Below are positions 1-7,331 of a stretch of 64,000 bases of DNA, one piece after another; positions within the stretch are counted from its first letter, which is position 1, and every line of letters starts with the position of its first letter. Source of the stretch: RGIG5579 sp045541915 (GTDB lineage Bacteria; Bacillota; Clostridia; Oscillospirales; SIG627); contig JAZQJZ010000019.1 of NCBI GenBank assembly GCA_045541915.1, forward strand, positions 1 through 64,000, written 5' to 3'. The translations under genes and the position numbers were made by a program. The notes beneath the pieces are model-generated. The model was not told the DNA's origin. It worked only from the letters and a program-made list of their open reading frames with translations, and did not search any database.

Positions 1-310
1 GACACTTTCTACTTGAAAGTGTCATAGTGGGTTACGCACTTTCAAAATGTGCGTAACGGAAGTACATATTTTAAAATTAAACTATCTCAAAAAAAGAATA
101 TTAAGTGATATTGTGAGACAGGTCTCACAGTGATATTTTGCGTTATCGCGCAAAGTGATATTGAAACTTGCAGTTTCAGTGATATTATATTCGCCCCCAA
201 AACTCGCGAAGCGAATATAACTTGGGCGTAGCCCAAATATAACTGCGAAGCAATATCACTCGCCGCCAGGCAAATATAACTGTGGCACCTTCCTTAGGTC
301 GGGTGCCACA
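1..310. repeat. Array of palindromic hairpins separated by a 9-base repeat
   Basis: Ten inverted repeats lie in 310 bases: arms 1-9/15-23, 31-39/49-57, 113-118/123-128, 138-142/149-153, 163-168/172-177, 187-194/211-218, 222-227/231-236, 244-246/250-252, 262-264/269-271 and 282-289/302-309. In the left half AGTGATATT recurs at 104, 129, 154 and 178, a period of 24-25 bases, and each gap of 15-16 bases is a different palindrome. In the right half the reverse complement AATATCACT (252) and the variant AATATAACT (214, 236, 273) separate the hairpins, so the array is inverted about the 187-218 hairpin. The element may continue left of the window. Its function is unknown; a structured RNA, a mobile-element remnant or a recombination site are all possible. 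Confidence 0.85.
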
Positions 311-447
311 AAAGTGCCTCTTTTTTTGATAAATTGTGAAATTTTTTAATTTTCCTCTGCTTCTATTGTGTTTTTAAAGGCAAAGGAGTACAATATAATA
401 GAAAAGAAAAAGACTCTGGCCTTTGCCAGTTTTTAAAAGGGGAAAAA
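311..447 (+). other. Non-coding stretch between hairpin array and first gene
   Basis: This AT-rich stretch carries a T-run just after the last hairpin of the array (321-327), the promoter of the first LCP gene (366-394), and a small leader hairpin (416-420 with 425-429) followed by five T. The hairpin is short and could be a weak attenuator. The ribosome binding site AAAGGGG is at 436-442. No ORF is seen here. Confidence 0.6.
366..394 (+). promoter_or_regulatory. SigmaA-type promoter of first LCP gene
   Basis: TTGTGT (366-371), a 17-base spacer and TACAAT (389-394). An overlapping TATAAT at 394-399 could serve instead, but it has a poor -35. Confidence 0.6.
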
Positions 448-1575
448 ATGGAACATTCTTCCAATATGAAAGAGAAGACCCAAACCGAAAAAAAAGCACG
501 TCCGTCAAAGAGTGTTAAAAAGAAACGGACAGGCGCTGTGATCGCTGTGATCTTGGCATGTGCCGCGGTGATCGGTCTTGTGGCCTTTGGAATTTATCAC
601 GCGGTGCTGGATTATTATCTGGGAAAGATCAACATTGTCACCGAAGAGGAACTGATCTTTGTTACCGAGCCGATCGGCACTGTGGATCAGGGCGATATTG
701 ATTTTGAATATGACGATTATGTGCAGTCCGGAGAGTCGGATCTCCCCTTCATCCGGAATACCAAGAAGGTGACCAATATTCTCCTGATCGCCTCCGACGC
801 CAGGGGAAATGAGGCCGGACTTTCGGATTCCTTGATCCTGCTTTCCATCAATTCGGAAACCAAGAAAATCGTGATGTGCTCCTTCCTTCGGGACATCTGG
901 GCAAAGTTTCCCCAGGATCCCCCCAGTCCCGTTGCCGGTGGATATGATAAATTGACCCACGCCCATTCCTACGGTGGGCCTGCCCTGACCATTGCAGTGC
1001 TTAAGGAGACCTTCAACATTGAAGTGCAACATTATGCCAAGGTGGGCTTCAATTCCTTTATTGATCTGGTGAACCTGATGGGAGGTCTGGATTTGTATTT
1101 GACTGCCGATGAAGCGGTGTATATCAATGAGGCTATGATCAATCCGGAATACATTGCTCTGTTCCCCAACGAAGCATTGACTTCTTTGGAGGTGAGGGAA
1201 GGCTCTCATCATCTGAACGGAGTCCAGGTTCTGGCCCACGCCAGAAACCGCACCCTTGGTTCGGACTGGGCAAGAACAGAGCGGCAGCGTACCATCATTT
1301 CTGCTATGATGTCCAAGGCGAAGAACCTTTCCCTCTCCCAGATCAACAATCTCCTGGAAACGGCCCTTCCCCTTGTGACCACCAATATGCCCAAGAGCTT
1401 TTTGAAGGACTTGGCCGGCAATGCCCTTTCATTCCTTGGCTACGACATTGTCAGCACCCGAATCCCGTTAAACGGAACCTATACCGAAGAAAGCTATAAC
1501 ATCATTCCCGATCTGAAGGTCAACTGCAACGATCTTTATGAAAAGATCTACGGAGAAGCCTGGAAAGCCCAGTAA
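448..1575 (+). CDS. LytR-CpsA-Psr (LCP) family wall-polymer ligase
   Basis: This is a membrane-anchored LCP protein. The family transfers undecaprenyl-pyrophosphate-linked glycopolymers such as teichoic acid or capsule onto peptidoglycan outside the cell. A lysine-rich cytoplasmic tail (residues 1-28) is followed by one membrane helix (about 29-50). The LCP domain begins near residue 108, with Asp117 in SDARG, SDS at 126-128 and SFLRD at 145-149. The ARNRT...WARTERQR segment near 262-280 supplies the pyrophosphate-binding arginines. The length of 375 residues is normal. The start has AAAGGGG upstream. A close paralogue follows in tandem after a terminator. The substrate polymer cannot be told from sequence. 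Confidence 0.92.
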   Translation: MEHSSNMKEKTQTEKKARPSKSVKKKRTGAVIAVILACAAVIGLVAFGIYHAVLDYYLGKINIVTEEELIFVTEPIGTVDQGDIDFEYDDYVQSGESDLPFIRNTKKVTNILLIASDARGNEAGLSDSLILLSINSETKKIVMCSFLRDIWAKFPQDPPSPVAGGYDKLTHAHSYGGPALTIAVLKETFNIEVQHYAKVGFNSFIDLVNLMGGLDLYLTADEAVYINEAMINPEYIALFPNEALTSLEVREGSHHLNGVQVLAHARNRTLGSDWARTERQRTIISAMMSKAKNLSLSQINNLLETALPLVTTNMPKSFLKDLAGNALSFLGYDIVSTRIPLNGTYTEESYNIIPDLKVNCNDLYEKIYGEAWKAQ

Positions 1576-1591
1576 TAGAGAAGAAACACAA

Positions 1592-1626
1592 AACGTCCCT
1601 TGCTTTTGGCAAGGGACGTTTTTTTC
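1592..1626 (+). terminator. Intrinsic terminator after first LCP gene
   Basis: A 12-bp perfect stem (1592-1603 with 1609-1620), a 5-base loop and a T-run to 1626. Confidence 0.9.
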
Positions 1627-1666
1627 ACCTGAAATGGAATTTGGTCTTTCAGGAAAAAAATAGGGA

Positions 1667-1695
1667 TTGTATTTTTCATTCATTGGGAGTAAAAT
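1667..1695 (+). promoter_or_regulatory. Promoter of second LCP gene
   Basis: TTGTAT (1667-1672), 17 bases, TAAAAT (1690-1695). With the preceding terminator this makes the second LCP gene a separate unit. Confidence 0.6.
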
Positions 1696-1724
1696 GGAGG
1701 AAAAGAAACAGAAAGGGTGAAAGA

Positions 1725-2915
1725 ATGGAAGAAAAAAAGGAAGCAAGGCAAGAAGTAACTCCGGAAGAATCCTCCGGCGTTCAGCTGGAGACAGAAGAAA
1801 AATCTCCGGAACAGGACTCTCTTGCCAAGGAACAAAAAAAGAAAAAAATTCTTCGGATCCTTGCCATTGCAGCCTTATCTTTGGCGCTTCTGTTCTTCGT
1901 GCTTTTTGGCGCTTACCATGCGATTCTGGATTATTACCTGGGTAAGATCAATTTTGTTACAAAAGAAGAGGAAACGGTTTTTGAAACCCAGCGTCTGGAA
2001 GAAGAAATTTACACCCGGGAAACAGAAGAGGTGAAAACCGGCTCGGAAGAGGAGGAAGAGGAAGAACCGCTGGAAAACGTGGATTCTCTTTACTCCAATG
2101 CCACTCTTCCACCGATCTGCGACACGAAGGATGTGACCAACATCCTCCTTTTGGCAACGGATATAGAGGGAAATCAAGCCTCCCGAAGTGATACGATGAT
2201 CCTTTTGTCCGTCAATTCCAAAACCAAAAAGATCGTCTTGTGCTCCTTCCTCCGGGACATCTGGGCAAAATACCCCCAGAATCCCCCAAGCCCCGTTGCC
2301 GGAAGCTACGATAAGCTCAATCACGCTTGTGCATACGGCGGTCCGACCCTTACCATGGCGGTATTGAAGGAAACCTTCAACATTGATGTAAAGCACTATA
2401 TGAAGGTGGACTTCGGTGCTTTTATTCAAGTGGTGGATATCATGGGCGGTGTGGAAATGGAGCTTTCAGCGGAAGAAGCAAAATATATCAATGAGATGGC
2501 AAGGCATGTTTACCCCGGTCAGCTTTCTCCTCTTCCTGAACAGGCGGGAAAGCATCTTCTGAACGGAAAACACGCGCTCTGCCACGCGCGAAACCGTACC
2601 ATCGGAGCAGATTGGGCCAGAACACAGAGACAAAGAAATATCATCTCTCAACTGTTTTCCCAGGCCAAGAGCCTCTCTCTTGGACAACTGGATGCCCTGC
2701 TGGAAACCGTTTTTCCGTTGATCACCACCAATATGCCAAAGTCTATGCTGAAGGACTTTGTTTCCGGTGCATTTTCTTACTTGAGCTATGATCTGGTCAG
2801 CACTCGGATCCCTCTGAACGGGAGTTACTCCTCCCTTAATTATAACTTGGTTCCCGATCTGGAAATCAATTGCAAGGATCTCTATGAAAAAATCTATGGT
2901 CAAAAGGAGAATTGA
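1725..2915 (+). CDS. LCP family wall-polymer ligase, tandem paralogue
   Basis: This 396-residue paralogue of the preceding protein has the same plan: a charged cytoplasmic tail (1-42), a membrane helix (about 43-65), the shared motif DYYLGKIN just outside the membrane, and an LCP domain with SDT, SFLRD and ARNRT...WARTQRQR. It differs by a longer, strongly acidic linker (seven consecutive Glu) between helix and catalytic domain. The ORF is open upstream to 1641, but the ATG at 1725 has the ribosome site GAAAGGGTG and lies after the promoter. It overlaps the next gene by a few bases. Tandem LCP genes are common in Gram-positives and often differ in polymer preference; that is not testable here. 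Confidence 0.9.
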   Translation: MEEKKEARQEVTPEESSGVQLETEEKSPEQDSLAKEQKKKKILRILAIAALSLALLFFVLFGAYHAILDYYLGKINFVTKEEETVFETQRLEEEIYTRETEEVKTGSEEEEEEEPLENVDSLYSNATLPPICDTKDVTNILLLATDIEGNQASRSDTMILLSVNSKTKKIVLCSFLRDIWAKYPQNPPSPVAGSYDKLNHACAYGGPTLTMAVLKETFNIDVKHYMKVDFGAFIQVVDIMGGVEMELSAEEAKYINEMARHVYPGQLSPLPEQAGKHLLNGKHALCHARNRTIGADWARTQRQRNIISQLFSQAKSLSLGQLDALLETVFPLITTNMPKSMLKDFVSGAFSYLSYDLVSTRIPLNGSYSSLNYNLVPDLEINCKDLYEKIYGQKEN

Positions 2916-2917
2916 TT

Positions 2918-3928
2918 TTGAAAATGGATTATATTTGCGTCAACGATTTTGCTCCTCGCGACGGGCGTCTCCAGGTTTGGTTTAAAAAAGTGGACAGAAA
3001 AAAATCCGACGGCTTTGTGGCGATCTTCGACGGGCAGGTCTATGTGATCGATGTGGGCCTGAAGTTGGATGGCGAAATGCTACGCTTTCTTTCCCGGCTA
3101 TATGAAAAATGGCTGGCAAATGTGCCTGAAAAAGAGGGACTGGAAGAGGCAAGGTTGGAATTGCATGTGATCATTTCCCACCCTCACCCCGATCATATGG
3201 GCTCTCTTTGCGATATTGTTTCCGATTCCCGTTTTTGTGTGCTGGAGCTTTTTGCTCCAATGCGTTCCTATCGCTCCAAGCCCGGTCCCGATCAGCTTTT
3301 AAAGCTTGCGAAATACGAGGAAGAGCTATGTGAAATCGTGCCGCTTCTTCAACAGTATCACCACAAAGCAACCAATATCACCCGGATCCCTTATGGTGAA
3401 ATTTACCCCCTCTGTCCTGCAGAAGGGGATGTGCACCTGGATCTGTATCCTTCTCCCTTTGACTGGTCCGAGGATCGGGAGAGTGAATCGGAGGGCTTTG
3501 ATTATCTGGTGAGAACCAGCGATGCCCATAATCCAAAGTATCAAGAATGTGCGGAGCTTGGATGGACAAATGGGATTCTGAATGGCAATTCCCTTTGGGT
3601 CAAAATTCAAAAGGGAGGTCAGGTGGTTCTGATCACCGGGGATCAAAGAGCAACGGACGAGATGCTTGGCAGAATGATCCACCATTATGGGACGGAGCAT
3701 TTTCGCTGCGATGTGCTGAAATTGACTCATCACGGTGAAGCCAACTATCCTCCTGAATTGATCCGAATTGCCGCTCCCTCCGTTTCCGTTTTCACCGTTC
3801 CCCGTCATCGAATCACCCCGGAAACATTGGAACTTTGCGAATTTATCAGTACAGCTTATTGCCTTGGAGAAGGAAATCTTTTGGTCACTTTAGACGGAAA
3901 AAGCATAGAAGTAAAGCAGTACGAATGA
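2918..3928 (+). CDS. Metallo-beta-lactamase-fold hydrolase, ComEC-like domain
   Basis: This soluble protein of about 336 residues has the metallo-beta-lactamase fold. The metal-binding motif HPHPDH is near residue 88 and the second ligand set lies in KLTHHGE near residue 269. That arrangement resembles the stand-alone hydrolase domain of ComEC-type proteins; no membrane segments are seen. The substrate is unknown (phosphodiester or nucleic acid are family guesses). The start is uncertain: TTG at 2918 is 8 bases after AAAGGAG and is preferred; ATG 2924 and TTG 2912 are in frame. It is co-transcribed with the upstream LCP gene. Confidence 0.8.
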   Translation: MKMDYICVNDFAPRDGRLQVWFKKVDRKKSDGFVAIFDGQVYVIDVGLKLDGEMLRFLSRLYEKWLANVPEKEGLEEARLELHVIISHPHPDHMGSLCDIVSDSRFCVLELFAPMRSYRSKPGPDQLLKLAKYEEELCEIVPLLQQYHHKATNITRIPYGEIYPLCPAEGDVHLDLYPSPFDWSEDRESESEGFDYLVRTSDAHNPKYQECAELGWTNGILNGNSLWVKIQKGGQVVLITGDQRATDEMLGRMIHHYGTEHFRCDVLKLTHHGEANYPPELIRIAAPSVSVFTVPRHRITPETLELCEFISTAYCLGEGNLLVTLDGKSIEVKQYE

Positions 3929-3935
3929 ATCAAAC

Positions 3936-3968
3936 AAAAAACCTCGATGTATTGCATCGAGGTTTTTT
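3936..3968. terminator. Bidirectional terminator between convergent genes
   Basis: CCTCGATG (3942-3949) pairs with CATCGAGG (3955-3962), flanked by A-run and T-run, so it can serve both strands. Confidence 0.9.
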
Positions 3969-4010
3969 CATATCCATAAGAGAAAAGAAGTGGCGCTGTG
4001 TACTCTTTTT

Positions 4011-4667
4011 TCAGATCAAGGGCTGCTCGTTGATGATCAGCTTAAAGGTGAGACCCAATTTTTCCGCCGCTTTCCGGCACAGGATCATACGGTTCATAAA
4101 GATCTCAAAATATTCCATCACGGAGCTGACGTGCGTGTCAATGGAAAGCTTTAATTTGATGATGGTCCGGTCCCGGTTGATCTTGAGCTCGGAACGGGTT
4201 ACGGAGTAGTTCACCCGATCGTGAATATCAAAGGAGGCGGTGTTCTGATTTCTCACCCGGCTTCTTCTCACATCGGATTTATCGGCTAAAATCAGCGCGG
4301 CGGCAATGTGATTCACCGGTGTTCCGGTTCCCTCGTCGTGGTTGCCGATGGCAGAGGTGATAAGGGCAATGTCCTCTGGGCAAAAACCCTTTTGATCCAG
4401 GATTCGAAAGGCCATCAAAGCACCGCTCTGGCTGTGATCGATCCGATTGATCAGGTTTCCGATGTCGTGAAGAAAAGCGGCGATCTGCGCCAATTCCACG
4501 GTCCGATTGTCATATCCCAGAGCTTTCATAACATAGGCTGCGTTTTTTGCCACCATTGTCACATGGGCAAAGCTGTGCTCCGTAAAGCCCAAGGATTTCA
4601 GCGCTGCATCGGCACCCTCAATATAGGTGCAAACAGCAGGATCGTTTTGGATGCTTTGGAAGGTCAT
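4011..4667 (-). CDS. HD-domain phosphohydrolase-like protein
   Basis: This protein of 218 residues has an HD domain. Candidate metal ligands are His35, the HD pair His67-Asp68 in FLHDIGN, His110 in GNHDEG and Asp129 in ADKSD, an arrangement typical of HD metal-dependent phosphohydrolases. The C-terminal 80 residues are unassigned. The family cleaves nucleotides or cyclic dinucleotides, but the substrate cannot be inferred. Start: AAAGGAG lies 8 bases before the ATG at 4667; an upstream in-frame ATG at 4685 overlaps that ribosome site and is not used. It follows the methyltransferase-like gene on the same strand with a 60-base gap. Confidence 0.78.
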   Translation of the reverse strand: MTFQSIQNDPAVCTYIEGADAALKSLGFTEHSFAHVTMVAKNAAYVMKALGYDNRTVELAQIAAFLHDIGNLINRIDHSQSGALMAFRILDQKGFCPEDIALITSAIGNHDEGTGTPVNHIAAALILADKSDVRRSRVRNQNTASFDIHDRVNYSVTRSELKINRDRTIIKLKLSIDTHVSSVMEYFEIFMNRMILCRKAAEKLGLTFKLIINEQPLI

Positions 4668-4727
4668 ACAGTGTTCTCCTTTCAAAAAGTGAGGGAAGAG
4701 AGTCCCTCTTTTGGGTAACGTCTTGTT

Positions 4728-5645
4728 TCAATCTATCTCTTTTTCTTTTTCCATATACCAGAGAATTTCATTTTTGATCCAGTAACGGAAGCGGCATCCG
4801 GAAAGGCGCTTTTCTTGGGGAAGGATCTTTCGGTAGCACCGGGCACCGTCCTCCCAGCCTTCCCAAATATCAGCATAACAAAAATCAAATTCTCCTTCTT
4901 CGGTTTTTTCCAAGAAATGGAAGGCATCTTCTTGTTCGATGCAAATCTTTTCCCTGTGGGGAAATTGGGGGAGGATCTCTTCCCGGAAAAGGCGTATGAT
5001 CTCCGGACTTTTTTCCACGATGGTGATCTCTTTTACGTCTTCTTTATTGGAAATCAGAAAGGGGTAATACCCAAGTCCCAATCCCAAAACCAGAACTCTG
5101 CCGCTGGCCGGTGCCACATCCGGCGTCATAGAAAAAATTTCCGAGGGGCACACACTGACCCAAGGCATATTTCCCTCGTAAACGGCGGGAAACGCTACTT
5201 TTTGGGTGAAAAATCCGATTTTGGGAACTACGATTTCATCGGAAAGACAGGGCATATCGTATTGAAAAAATTCCCCTCTGGCATATTCGGCCTGGGTCAG
5301 AAGGAAATTTCCAAGCCCTCGGGTGGGAACCTGAATTTGAGATAGATACGAATCCCGGTAAAACTCTTTTCGATCAAATTTTTTCGCCCTGGCGAACAGG
5401 GCTCTGATGTAGTCTTCATCAGCCCGGTTCCACAGATCCATTCCGCTGCAAAAGCGAAACATCACATAAAAAAGCTCGAAATCGTCGAAATAAAATCCGT
5501 CTTCTTTTAATTCCTGCAGTTTTTCATCACTATAGGATTCTCTCGCCTTTTTCAAATCTCCTGGGGAATAGGAAATGGAAGGCGCCCTTTCCGCAATCAC
5601 CCGGGCAATGTGCCCGGTTACCTGCAAAGACTCTTCTTTGGTCAT
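4728..5645 (-). CDS. Class I SAM-dependent methyltransferase-like protein
   Basis: This protein of 305 residues has a Rossmann-type nucleotide site in its second half. LVLGLGLGYYPF matches methyltransferase motif I and IVEKS, eight residues after the ISNKEDVKE stretch, fits the acidic end of strand 2. The segment ending DFCYADIWEGW suits motif IV. The overall look is of the spermidine-synthase-like group, but no polyamine-specific residue is evident. The N-terminal half is unassigned. The start at 5645 has AAGGA upstream; the open frame extends to 5723 but that part overlaps the promoter. Confidence 0.6.
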   Translation of the reverse strand: MTKEESLQVTGHIARVIAERAPSISYSPGDLKKARESYSDEKLQELKEDGFYFDDFELFYVMFRFCSGMDLWNRADEDYIRALFARAKKFDRKEFYRDSYLSQIQVPTRGLGNFLLTQAEYARGEFFQYDMPCLSDEIVVPKIGFFTQKVAFPAVYEGNMPWVSVCPSEIFSMTPDVAPASGRVLVLGLGLGYYPFLISNKEDVKEITIVEKSPEIIRLFREEILPQFPHREKICIEQEDAFHFLEKTEEGEFDFCYADIWEGWEDGARCYRKILPQEKRLSGCRFRYWIKNEILWYMEKEKEID

Positions 5646-5673
5646 AGCAAACCATCCTTCATTGATTGTTTTT

Positions 5674-5702
5674 AGTATATCACAAAAGAAAAAATTATGA
5701 AA
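5674..5702 (-). promoter_or_regulatory. Promoter of methyltransferase-like gene
   Basis: On the minus strand TTTCAT, 17 bases, TATACT (5674-5679). The -10 is good, the -35 weak. Confidence 0.45.
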
Positions 5703-5710
5703 GAAAAATC

Positions 5711-5739
5711 TTGAAAGAAGCACGATTTTTCGCTATACT
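5711..5739 (+). promoter_or_regulatory. Promoter of yfcE-like gene inside an inverted repeat
   Basis: TTGAAA (5711-5716), 17 bases, TATACT (5734-5739). The -35 begins the loop of a perfect 8-bp inverted repeat (5703-5710 with 5724-5731), and the T-rich arm forms part of the spacer. Confidence 0.7.
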
Positions 5740-5771
5740 GATAAAAACAAACGGGAAAGGAATCATTTGCT

Positions 5772-6320
5772 ATGAAATGGTTGATTGCATCGGATCTTCA
5801 CGGCTCGTCTTCCACCTGCCGGGAATTGCTCAAAGCCTTTGAACGAGAGGGCGCAGATCGAATTTTGTTTTTGGGAGATATTCTTTATCACGGTCCCCGA
5901 AACGATCTTCCCGAGGCATATGAGCCGAAAGAAGTGATCCGGCTTCTCAACGAAAGAAAAGATTGTGTGTTCTGCGTTCGGGGAAATTGCGATACGGAAG
6001 TGGATCAAATGGTGCTGGAATTTCCCATTTTGGCCTCTTACGCTCTTTTGTCCTGGGAAGACCGGGTTTTGTTTGCCACCCACGGTCACAAATTCAACGC
6101 ACAGAATCTTCCTCCCTTGAAAGAGGGATCTGTGGTGCTTTGCGGTCATACCCATATTCCTATTTGGGAAAAGCACAGTGGGATCTATGTGTTCAATCCC
6201 GGTTCTGTGACCATCCCAAAAGGTGGCTCTCAGCGGGGATATATGACCCTTTCTCAGGATGGCTTCGCCTGGAAAACGCTGGATGGGAAGACTTATCACA
6301 CTCAAGCAGATTTAAATTAA
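5772..6320 (+). CDS. yfcE: YfcE family metallophosphodiesterase
   Basis: This 182-residue calcineurin-like phosphoesterase shows the full dinuclear metal signature: Asp8 and His10 (SDLHG), Asp36 (GDI), Asn72 (GNCD), His104 and His106 (HGH), and His126/His128 (GHTH). Family members hydrolyse phosphodiesters in vitro; the physiological substrate is unknown. Length is normal. The start follows GGGAAAGGAATC with its own promoter. Its last 9 bases overlap the end of a small gene on the opposite strand. Confidence 0.9.
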   Translation: MKWLIASDLHGSSSTCRELLKAFEREGADRILFLGDILYHGPRNDLPEAYEPKEVIRLLNERKDCVFCVRGNCDTEVDQMVLEFPILASYALLSWEDRVLFATHGHKFNAQNLPPLKEGSVVLCGHTHIPIWEKHSGIYVFNPGSVTIPKGGSQRGYMTLSQDGFAWKTLDGKTYHTQADLN

Positions 6321-6458
6321 GATCAAGGTCATTCCCAAGGCCATCACCAGAATCAAGCAAAGGAATGTCAAGAGTTCCTTTTCCATGTTCAGACGTCTTT
6401 TTTCTGCCAGAAGTCGGCGAATGCTTTTCTCCTTTTGAGTAGGAAACTGTTTGGTCAT
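6312..6458 (-). CDS. 48-residue single-pass membrane protein
   Basis: This short ORF has a near-perfect ribosome site, AAGGAGGT, 7 bases before its ATG. The peptide starts MTKQFPTQKEKSIRR, continues with a charged helix rich in Arg, Lys and Glu, and ends in about 20 hydrophobic residues (LLTFLCLILVMALG and following), so it should sit in the membrane with a basic cytoplasmic N-terminus. Its 3' end overlaps the end of the yfcE-like gene on the other strand. I recognise no family. The strength of the ribosome site and the amphipathic-plus-membrane pattern argue that it is real. Confidence 0.65.
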   Translation of the reverse strand: MTKQFPTQKEKSIRRLLAEKRRLNMEKELLTFLCLILVMALGMTLILI

Positions 6459-6581
6459 AAAATTTACCTCCTTGGTTTTTGATTTCACTTTGATTGTACC
6501 AAACCAGGTGTACTATAAAAAGGACAGTAAATCGACGCGCCTTCTGTCAAGCAGCCAATCTTTGTAACTTTGAAAGCGAAC

Positions 6582-6614
6582 AAAAAAGGACTTCACTTTT
6601 GTGAAGTCCTTTTT
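6582..6614. terminator. Terminator downstream of Lrp-family gene
   Basis: GGACTTCAC (6588-6596), loop TTTT, GTGAAGTCC (6601-6609), with an A-run on the left and a T-run on the right. It lies 3' of the minus-strand Lrp gene. Confidence 0.88.
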
Positions 6615-6657
6615 GATGAATAGAGGAATGGAAAAATTCGCCGAATCGAGCGGGATC

Positions 6658-7119
6658 CTATTCGTTTTCCTCCGGTAATACAGAAAAGCCGGATTTTAGG
6701 GATTTTAATACCACATTGGTTCGCGTGCCGGAAACGCCGGGAAAGCTTTTGATGGTGCGGTGGATCTCCTCCAGTTTTTCGGAAGGAGCCAGGATCTTCA
6801 GCATGAAGTCAAAATCACCGGAAATGTAGTAGCAAGACACGATAAATTTTGTTTTTTCGATCATCTGGGCAAAGGCATCGTAAAACTTGGGGTGCTCCAG
6901 GGAAACCTCCATCAAGGCCGTAACACCGCCGCCCACCTTTTTTTGATCGATCAAGGCGGTGTAAGAGGTGATGATTCCGCTTTTTTCCAATTTGCGGATG
7001 CGATCTGCCACAGAGGATACGGCAAGACCTACCTCTTCGCTGATTTGAGAGGCTTTTGCCCGAGCATTTTTTTGCAAAATGGCAAGAATACGCAGGTCGG
7101 TTTTATCAATGCCAGTCAT
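6658..7119 (-). CDS. Lrp/AsnC family transcriptional regulator
   Basis: This 153-residue protein has an N-terminal helix-turn-helix (about residues 20-45, ARAKASQISEEVGLAVSSVA) followed by a RAM/ACT-like ligand domain (about 65-140). Lrp-family proteins are amino-acid-responsive regulators that usually form octamers on DNA. It is divergent from an alanine:cation symporter, and the shared gap holds several CGGAAA half-sites, so control of that transporter and of itself is a reasonable inference. The ATG at 7119 follows GGAGAAGGATCT; the frame is open further upstream without a ribosome site. Confidence 0.9.
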   Translation of the reverse strand: MTGIDKTDLRILAILQKNARAKASQISEEVGLAVSSVADRIRKLEKSGIITSYTALIDQKKVGGGVTALMEVSLEHPKFYDAFAQMIEKTKFIVSCYYISGDFDFMLKILAPSEKLEEIHRTIKSFPGVSGTRTNVVLKSLKSGFSVLPEENE

Positions 7120-7331
7120 AGATCCTTCTCCTTTTGAATTTGAGCCAGTATAGCATAAAACGGAAAATAACGTCAAGATTTTTCCGTAAAAAAGACGAAA
7201 GAAAAGCTTATTTCCGAAAAAAGAACGGAAAAAACGAAACAATTTTGTTTTTTTATGTAAATTATAGGAAACATTGAGGTATTACCCTTCTTTTGAGGGC
7301 ATAGAATGAATCAAAAAGGGGGAGATATGCA
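7120..7331. promoter_or_regulatory. Divergent regulatory region with repeated CGGAAA half-sites
   Basis: Four half-sites occur: CGGAAAA (7161-7167) opposed by TTTTCCG (7180-7186), and TTTCCG (7211-7216) opposed by CGGAAA (7226-7231). They form two inverted pairs between the Lrp gene and the symporter and are plausible Lrp operators. I could not place a convincing -35/-10 pair for either gene. Confidence 0.45.

Noticed and set aside
104..281. CRISPR array
   Set aside because: The 9-base repeats are too short, spacers are self-complementary, orientation flips in the middle, and no cas gene is in the window.
3835..4209. Plus-strand ORF across the terminator after the MBL gene
   Set aside because: It contains the terminator and overlaps two real genes in other frames.
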